A stretch of DNA of 17,197 nt, taken from contig CAKURW010000039.1 of the NCBI GenBank assembly GCA_934675795.1, positions 1 through 17,197 on the forward strand. The letters run 5' to 3'. Below are positions 12,808 through 17,197 of the stretch, in pieces. This DNA comes from an uncultured Collinsella sp. GTDB lineage: Bacteria; Actinomycetota; Coriobacteriia; Coriobacteriales; Coriobacteriaceae. How positions within the stretch are numbered: position 1 is the stretch's first letter; each line of letters starts with the position of its first letter. The position numbers and the translations under genes are program-made. The notes beneath the pieces are model-generated. The model was not told the DNA's origin. It worked only from the letters and a program-made list of their open reading frames with translations, and did not search any database.

Positions 12808-14175
12808 ATGATCATCATCAAAAACGGCGCACTCGTGACGCCCCAGGGGCTTCGTCGCGCCGACCTTGCCATGGACGGCGACAAAATCGTGCGGATTGCC
12901 GCGGAGATTAAGCCGGGCGAGGACGACACCGTGCAGGATGCCACGGGCTGCTGGGTATTCCCCGGCTTTATCGATGGACATACCCATATGCAGTGCTGGA
13001 CCGGTATGGATTGGACGGCCGATAGCTTTGAGACCGGCACACGTGCGGCTGCCTGCGGCGGTACCACGACCATCGTGGATTATGCGACGGCCGACCGCGG
13101 TGTGACCATGCCCGATGCCTTGGCCGAGTGGCATCGTCGCGCCGACGGAACTTGCACGGCCAACTACGCCTTTCATATGGCGCTTGCCGAGTGGAACGAC
13201 CGCAACCGTGCCGACCTTTCGGCCATGCGCGAGGCGGGCGTGTCGTCGTTCAAGACCTACTTTGCCTATGATCACCTGCGCTTGGACGATGCCGAGACGC
13301 TCGAGGTGCTTGAGGAGCTCAAGCGCGTGGGTGGCATCCTGTGCGTGCACTGCGAGAACGGCACGCTGGTGAACAAGCTGCAGAAGCGCGTGTTTGAGCA
13401 GGGTATCCACGGGCCCGAGGGCCATGCGCTCAGCCGTCCGGACGTATGCGAGGGCGAGGCCGTGAGCCGTCTGCTGTATTTGGCGCACCTGGCCGGCGAT
13501 GCTCCGGTCAACGTGGTGCATCTTTCGACCAAGTTGGGGCTCGAGGCCATCCGTGCCGCCAAGGCGCGCGGGCAGAAGAATATCTATGTTGAGACCTGCC
13601 CTCAGTATCTGATGCTCGACGATACCTGCTACTTGGAGCAGGGCGAGGACGGCTTTGCGGGCGCCAAGTACGTGATGAGCCCGCCGCTTCGCCACGCAGG
13701 CGACCGTGCGGCTTTGCGCGAGGCGCTTGTGGCCGGCGAGATCGATACCATCGCCACCGACCACTGCAGCTTTAACCTGCACGGGCAAAAGGACCGCGGG
13801 CGCGACGACTTCCGTGCGATTCCCAATGGCGGGCCCGGTGTGGAGCATCGTCCCGTCGCGATTGCCACGAGCTTTGAGGGACAGCTGGGCCCCGAGGATC
13901 TGTGCCGTCTGATGAGCGAGAACCCTGCGCGCGTTTTTGGTATGTATCCGCGCAAGGGCTGCCTTGCCGAGGGCGCCGATGCCGACGTGTGCGTGTGGGA
14001 TCCGAGCGCTCGTTGGACAATCAGTGCTGCGACGCAGCATCAGGCCGTGGACTACACGCCGCTCGAGGGCTTTGAGACGCACGGTCGTGCCAAGGCCGTT
14101 TACGTCAACGGCGTGCTGGCCGCCGTCGACGGCGAGCCCACCGGAGCCCAGCCCGGCCGCTACGTCCCCCGTTAG
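12808..14175 (+). CDS. hyuA: dihydropyrimidinase/hydantoinase (HyuA-like)
   Basis: 455 aa, matching cyclic amidohydrolases of the dihydropyrimidinase group. Metal ligands are visible: His58 and His60 in GFIDGHTHM, carboxylated Lys149 in SSFKTYFAY, His181 in VHCENG, His238 in VVHLST and Asp318 in ATDHCSF. It hydrolyses cyclic amide rings (dihydropyrimidines, hydantoins). In this island it probably opens or cleaves a ring intermediate of purine breakdown, as inferred from the neighbouring yge and selenium/molybdenum genes. AAGGAG lies 6 nt before the ATG and inside the 9-bp gap after mocA. The 3' end faces a palindromic repeat, and yqeC converges from the other side. Confidence 0.92.
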   Translation: MIIIKNGALVTPQGLRRADLAMDGDKIVRIAAEIKPGEDDTVQDATGCWVFPGFIDGHTHMQCWTGMDWTADSFETGTRAAACGGTTTIVDYATADRGVTMPDALAEWHRRADGTCTANYAFHMALAEWNDRNRADLSAMREAGVSSFKTYFAYDHLRLDDAETLEVLEELKRVGGILCVHCENGTLVNKLQKRVFEQGIHGPEGHALSRPDVCEGEAVSRLLYLAHLAGDAPVNVVHLSTKLGLEAIRAAKARGQKNIYVETCPQYLMLDDTCYLEQGEDGFAGAKYVMSPPLRHAGDRAALREALVAGEIDTIATDHCSFNLHGQKDRGRDDFRAIPNGGPGVEHRPVAIATSFEGQLGPEDLCRLMSENPARVFGMYPRKGCLAEGADADVCVWDPSARWTISAATQHQAVDYTPLEGFETHGRAKAVYVNGVLAAVDGEPTGAQPGRYVPR

Positions 14176-14193
14176 CAGCAAGGATGCCGTGCC

Positions 14194-14276
14194 CCCTCCG
14201 CAGTTGCGGTGAAATACGGACTGTTTGGCCGCCTGACGGCCGCAAACAGTCCGTATTTCACCGCAACCGCGGAGGG
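14194..14276. repeat. long palindromic repeat, copy 1
   Basis: Arms 14194-14226 and 14244-14276 are complementary over 33 nt with two mismatches. The central 23 bp (14204-14226 with 14244-14266) is perfect, and a further GGCCG/CGGCC pair caps it. It sits between the convergent stops of hyuA and yqeC, where it can act as a bidirectional terminator or mRNA 3'-end protector. It shares its arm sequence with the copy at 16983-17049, so it is a dispersed family rather than a one-off terminator. Confidence 0.9.
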
Positions 14277-14285
14277 CGGTGCCAG

Positions 14286-15020
14286 CTACTTGAGACTGGT
14301 GGCGATGATGGGGCGGTCGAGGGTCGCCTCGAAGCGCTCGACCATCGTAGAGTCGGCAAGCGTATCGACTTGGTTGAGCATGACGCGTGCGGTGCTGAGT
14401 TTCAGCGCCTGCATCTCGGCATTGAGCACCTGGGCGACGCGCTCGGGCGTGGCGATGTCGGTGAGCTTGCAGCCGCAACGCTCGCAAAAGAGCTCGGGGC
14501 GGTGGACAACCTCGGTGACGGGCTTGCCCAGCCCCGAGGCGCCGACGACCCAGACAACGTTTGCCGCGGCGGCGGGAATTACCGGCTCCCAGGCGGCATG
14601 CGCCTTGAGCGGGAGTCGCTTGCTGCCATCTGCCTCTGCCAACACATAGTCAAAGCGCTGCGCCAGCTCGTTGAGCGGCTCGGCGGGGGCGGAGAGCTTG
14701 CCTGTCTCCGGGTCCAAGACACCCGCCTGGCAGATGCCTCCGCGGCTCATGCCCGCGCATGCCTCGCAGGTGCAGCCGGGAACATGCAGGGCCCCCGGCT
14801 TCCAAGGCACGGCGTCCAAGCGACGGCTCGACCCGTCCCATGGCACGCCGGCGACGGGAAACATGTGCGTGGTGGTACAGAGAAGCACCCTGCCGCCAGC
14901 GCGCATGAGCTCGAGACCCAGCGCCTTCAGCAAGGTCGACTTGCCGCCGCTGCCGATGATCGCGGTAATCCCCGGCTCGATCTTGAGCGCGGAGGCAAGG
15001 TTTCCGCTCGTCGTTTCCAT
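14286..15020 (-). CDS. yqeC: selenium cofactor biosynthesis protein YqeC
   Basis: 244 aa. An N-terminal P-loop GSGGKSTLL (23-31) with TTTHMF just after, and the family segment LAEADGSKRLPLKAHAAWEPVIP (~127-149), identify YqeC. It is a putative nucleotide-binding protein of the selenium-dependent molybdenum hydroxylase system; its chemistry is not established. Two Cys groups stand out: CTCEAC..C (83, 85, 88, 97) and CERCGC (179, 182, 184), a possible metal or selenium site. The ATG at 15020 has only a modest ribosome site (GGCGGTG). It is transcribed against the rest of the island, divergent from yqeB with ~100 AT-rich bp between and convergent with hyuA. The family call is firm; the mechanism is unknown. 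Confidence 0.9.
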   Translation of the reverse strand: METTSGNLASALKIEPGITAIIGSGGKSTLLKALGLELMRAGGRVLLCTTTHMFPVAGVPWDGSSRRLDAVPWKPGALHVPGCTCEACAGMSRGGICQAGVLDPETGKLSAPAEPLNELAQRFDYVLAEADGSKRLPLKAHAAWEPVIPAAAANVVWVVGASGLGKPVTEVVHRPELFCERCGCKLTDIATPERVAQVLNAEMQALKLSTARVMLNQVDTLADSTMVERFEATLDRPIIATSLK

Positions 15021-15122
15021 CTGTTCACCGCCGTATAATACTGTGATAATAAATAATCATCAGAGTAGCGGTCGAACCGCTTTTGCCCTGTTCAAACCGT
15101 AGCACAGGGAGGTGCCCCGGGA
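15021..15122. promoter_or_regulatory. divergent yqeC/yqeB promoter region
   Basis: An AT-rich island in a GC-rich context. On the plus strand TATAAT is at 15034-15039; on the minus strand TATTAT overlaps the same bases. Neither has a good -35 at the usual spacing. Overlapping -10 elements would make the two directions compete. GGGAGG lies ~10 nt before the yqeB start. Confidence 0.45.
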
Positions 15123-15917
15123 ATGCTCGTTTATGTTCGCGGCGCCGGCGATATCGCCACGGGTGTCGCTGCCCGTTTGGTGCGCGCCGGCGTGTCGGTT
15201 GTCATGGCCGATATCGCGGTCCCCACGTGCATCCGTCGCACAATCAGTTTTTGCGAGGCCATTCGCTTGGGCGAGGTCGAGGTCGAAGGCGTTCGCGCTC
15301 GCTTGGCACGGACGCCGGCCGAGGCGCTTGAGATTACCGAGGCGGGGGATGTCGCCGTGGTGGTGGACCCCCAGGCACAGATGGTCGGCGAGCTTAAGCC
15401 CGCGGCTGTGGTAGACGCGATTCTGGCCAAGCGCAATCTGGGTACCACGCGCGACATGGCTCCTGCCGTCATCGCCGTGGGGCCGGGCTTTACCGCGCCG
15501 GTTGACTGCGACGCCGTGGTCGAAACCATGCGCGGGCATTTTTTGGGCCGCGTGATTACCCAGGGCTCACCCCAGCCCAACACGGGCGTGCCGGGCATTA
15601 TCGCTGGCTATGGCAGAGAGCGCGTTATCCACAGCCCCGCCGCCGGCGTGTTTTGGTCCGACCGCGCGATCGGCGACATCGTGAGCGCCGGAGACGTGAT
15701 TGGCTACGCGGGCGATACGCCCATGTGCACGCAGATCGATGGCTGTCTGCGCGGGCTTTTGGCGAATGGCGTCCAGGTCACCGAGGGCTTTAAATGCGCC
15801 GATGTCGATCCGCGCGGCGACGCCAGCTATATCAACTATATTTCGGACAAGGCGACGTCGGTCGGCGGCGGCGTGCTCGAGGCACTCGCTATGCTCACCG
15901 ATGTCTTTAGAGGATAG
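15123..15917 (+). CDS. yqeB: YqeB/EF2563-family selenium-dependent Mo hydroxylase accessory protein
   Basis: 264 aa. The N-terminal YVRGAGDIATGVAARL (4-19) is the nucleotide-binding-like start typical of this family, followed by VVVDPQAQM, AVGPGFTAPVDCD, a long Gly-rich region (HFLGRVITQGSPQPNTGVPG) and VKCADVDPRGD-like (GFKCADVDPRGD). Members are found only with selenium-dependent molybdenum hydroxylases and are thought to help install the labile selenium or mature the cofactor; this is known from genome association, not from a solved reaction. It is the first gene of a pair with xdhC (9-bp gap). It opens with its own promoter region divergent from yqeC. Confidence 0.9.
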   Translation: MLVYVRGAGDIATGVAARLVRAGVSVVMADIAVPTCIRRTISFCEAIRLGEVEVEGVRARLARTPAEALEITEAGDVAVVVDPQAQMVGELKPAAVVDAILAKRNLGTTRDMAPAVIAVGPGFTAPVDCDAVVETMRGHFLGRVITQGSPQPNTGVPGIIAGYGRERVIHSPAAGVFWSDRAIGDIVSAGDVIGYAGDTPMCTQIDGCLRGLLANGVQVTEGFKCADVDPRGDASYINYISDKATSVGGGVLEALAMLTDVFRG

Positions 15918-15926
15918 AAGGCGGCA

Positions 15927-16970
15927 ATGGAAAAGCTCGATGTTGTGAATGCGGCGCTTGCCGCCCTGCGTGCCGGCGAGACGTGCGAGCTCGTGGTCGT
16001 GGCCGGCACGGCGGGGTCGTCGCCGCGCGGCGTGGGCGCCTGGATGGCCGTCTTTGCCGACGGTAGCCAGGCGGGCACTATCGGCGGCGGCAAGATTGAG
16101 CTCTTTGCGCTGGACGAGGCGCGCGAGCTGCTGGCCGGGGGTAAATCGCGTCTGGTCCGCTACACCATGGGCGGCGAGAACTCCGATACCGGCATGATCT
16201 GCGGCGGAGCTATCTGCCTGTGCTATCTGCACCTGGACACGACCAAGGCACCGTTGTTCCAGTCGGTTGCCGACGTCTTGGCGTATCGACGCGTCGGCGA
16301 CTTCGTCATCGACTTTGAACCGTTTATCGCGAGCGCGCTCGAGGGCGATGTGGCCGAGTACCATGGCGAGGAATCGCGCCGCACCATTGCGGGCTGCCCC
16401 GGGCTTTCGCTGGCGAAGGAGGGGAGTAAGGTTACCTACACTAACGCCGCCTCCGAGATTCCCGCGGCGCACGTCGAGACGCTCTGCCCCGAGGGCCTGA
16501 CCTACATCTTTGGCTGCGGACACGTGGGCGCCGCGACGGCGCGCGTGCTCACGGTGGCGGGCTTTGCCGTCGTGGCCTGCGATGACCGCCCCGGCACGTT
16601 GACGCCCGAATGGGTGCCCGGTGTCTACGATCGTCGCCTGGTCGATTACAAGAACCTGAGCGAGCTGTGTCCCATCGGCCCGCGCGACCTGGTGGTTGTG
16701 GCCACGGCGGGGCATAAGTCCGATATCGACGTGGTGATTCAGGCCATGCGCGCCAAGCCCGCCTACCTGGGCTGCCTGGGTTCGCGCCGCAAGACGGCCT
16801 TTGTGCGCGCCCGCCTGGAGCAGGAGGGCTTTACGCAGGAGCAGATTGACGGGCTACACCTGCCGATCGGCGTCGCCATCGAGGCCGAGGACCCCGAGGA
16901 GATCGCTATCTCCATCGCCGCCGAGATGATCCACCTGCGCCGCACCAAACTCGTTCCCCGCAAACGCTAG
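15927..16970 (+). CDS. xdhC: XdhC/CoxI-family molybdenum hydroxylase maturation protein
   Basis: 347 aa with both expected domains. The N-terminal XdhC_CoxI domain has GSSPRGVGAWMAV (30-42), GTIGGGKIE (50-58) and MICGGAICL (90-98). The C-terminal Rossmann domain has YIFGCGHVGAATARVL (193-208) with the acidic CDDRP at strand 2, and LGCLGSRRKTAFVRARL. XdhC binds molybdenum cofactor, promotes its sulfuration and delivers it to xanthine-dehydrogenase-type enzymes. Next to yqeB, the target is probably a selenium-dependent hydroxylase. AGAAGG lies just ahead of the ATG, 9 bp after the yqeB stop, so translation is coupled or nearly so. The unit ends at a palindromic repeat. The hydroxylase structural genes are not in the window and may follow on the right. 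Confidence 0.92.
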   Translation: MEKLDVVNAALAALRAGETCELVVVAGTAGSSPRGVGAWMAVFADGSQAGTIGGGKIELFALDEARELLAGGKSRLVRYTMGGENSDTGMICGGAICLCYLHLDTTKAPLFQSVADVLAYRRVGDFVIDFEPFIASALEGDVAEYHGEESRRTIAGCPGLSLAKEGSKVTYTNAASEIPAAHVETLCPEGLTYIFGCGHVGAATARVLTVAGFAVVACDDRPGTLTPEWVPGVYDRRLVDYKNLSELCPIGPRDLVVVATAGHKSDIDVVIQAMRAKPAYLGCLGSRRKTAFVRARLEQEGFTQEQIDGLHLPIGVAIEAEDPEEIAISIAAEMIHLRRTKLVPRKR

Positions 16971-16982
16971 TCCCTCTTTCTA

Positions 16983-17049
16983 AGTTGCGGTGAAATACGG
17001 ACTGTTTAAGCCTATTAAGCCGCCAAACAGTCCCTATTTCACCGCAACT
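16983..17049. repeat. long palindromic repeat, copy 2
   Basis: Arms 16983-17007 and 17025-17049 are complementary over 25 bp with one mismatch (TCCCTATTT for TCCGTATTT), with a 17-nt loop. The arm sequence is that of copy 1 at 14204-14226; the loop differs. It starts 12 bp after the xdhC stop and is followed by GCTTTTGG on the plus strand, so it may also end transcription. Confidence 0.9.
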
Positions 17050-17134
17050 GCTTTTGGGGGATCAATTTGTGCGGGGGAGTTGTGGAGTTGTGCAGGCAGA
17101 CGAGGTTTTTCTGGAAATACGCTCCCGATGCGCG

Positions 17135-17140
17135 TATAGT
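17135..17140 (+). promoter_or_regulatory. possible -10 for a gene beyond the right edge
   Basis: TATAGT matches the -10 consensus at 5/6 positions, with only a poor -35 (TGGAAA at 17112-17117, 17-bp spacer). The last ~150 bp hold no gene I can support. Confidence 0.3.
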
Positions 17141-17197
17141 ACCGATTGTTTTGTCGGCTCCTGCTGCGTCGAGTCCAAACCGCGAAATGCCATGAGC

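Noticed and set aside
10762..14487. 1241-codon open frame on the minus strand across ygeW, mocA, hyuA and part of yqeC
   Set aside because: It is antisense to well-supported enzymes with intact catalytic motifs. Long antisense frames are expected with GC-ending codons. It has low-complexity composition and no ribosome site.

Overview
The window looks like a chromosomal segment of a high-GC, anaerobic, gut-type actinobacterium. The best guess is a member of the Coriobacteriia, probably Collinsella or a close relative. This rests on GC-rich third codon positions, strong AGGAGG-type ribosome binding sites, an LAXTG-type sorting signal, and a ygeX/ygeY/ygeW plus selenium/molybdenum accessory gene set typical of gut anaerobes. 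The genus is an inference; no rRNA or marker gene is present.

Left part (1-6740) is accessory in character. It opens with a 38-bp perfect palindrome. Next comes a compact locus with a 41-codon hydrophobic/basic peptide gene on the minus strand and a convergent short RNA with its own promoter and terminator on the plus strand, arranged like a type I toxin-antitoxin pair. Then follow a DEDDh-type 3'-5' exonuclease (+), an unrecognised 411-aa helical protein (-), a secreted surface protein with three ~128-aa repeats and an LAVTG sorting signal (-), an unrecognised 121-aa protein (-), a 400-bp non-coding block with four direct repeats spaced 33/34/33 bp and a large inverted repeat, and a Pro-rich single-pass membrane protein (-).

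Right part (6861-17050) is a coherent metabolic island. A YheO-family PAS/HTH regulator (-) is divergent from ygeX (diaminopropionate ammonia-lyase), which is followed by ygeY (M20-type hydrolase linked to selenium metabolism) and ygeW (transcarbamylase-like), ending at a strong terminator. Next come mocA (molybdopterin cytidylyltransferase family) and hyuA (dihydropyrimidinase/hydantoinase) as a tight pair. yqeC (-) is divergent from yqeB-xdhC (+). These families belong to the selenium-dependent molybdenum hydroxylase system and to the gene cluster linked to anaerobic purine/urate breakdown in gut bacteria. In that model the Mo hydroxylase opens the route, the hydantoinase/carbamoyltransferase/M20 enzymes process ring-opened ureido intermediates, and YgeX releases ammonia and pyruvate from 2,3-diaminopropionate. 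MocA, YqeB, YqeC and XdhC mature the hydroxylase. The hydroxylase subunits themselves (xdh/ygfK/ssnA type) are not in the window.

Non-coding structure is rich. Two identical AACAAA-N3-TTTGTT palindromes lie 51 bp apart between the regulator and ygeX. A ~118-nt hairpin lies between ygeX and ygeY. Two copies of a long palindromic repeat (core TTGCGGTGAAATACGGACTG) sit at the 3' ends of the hyuA and xdhC units.
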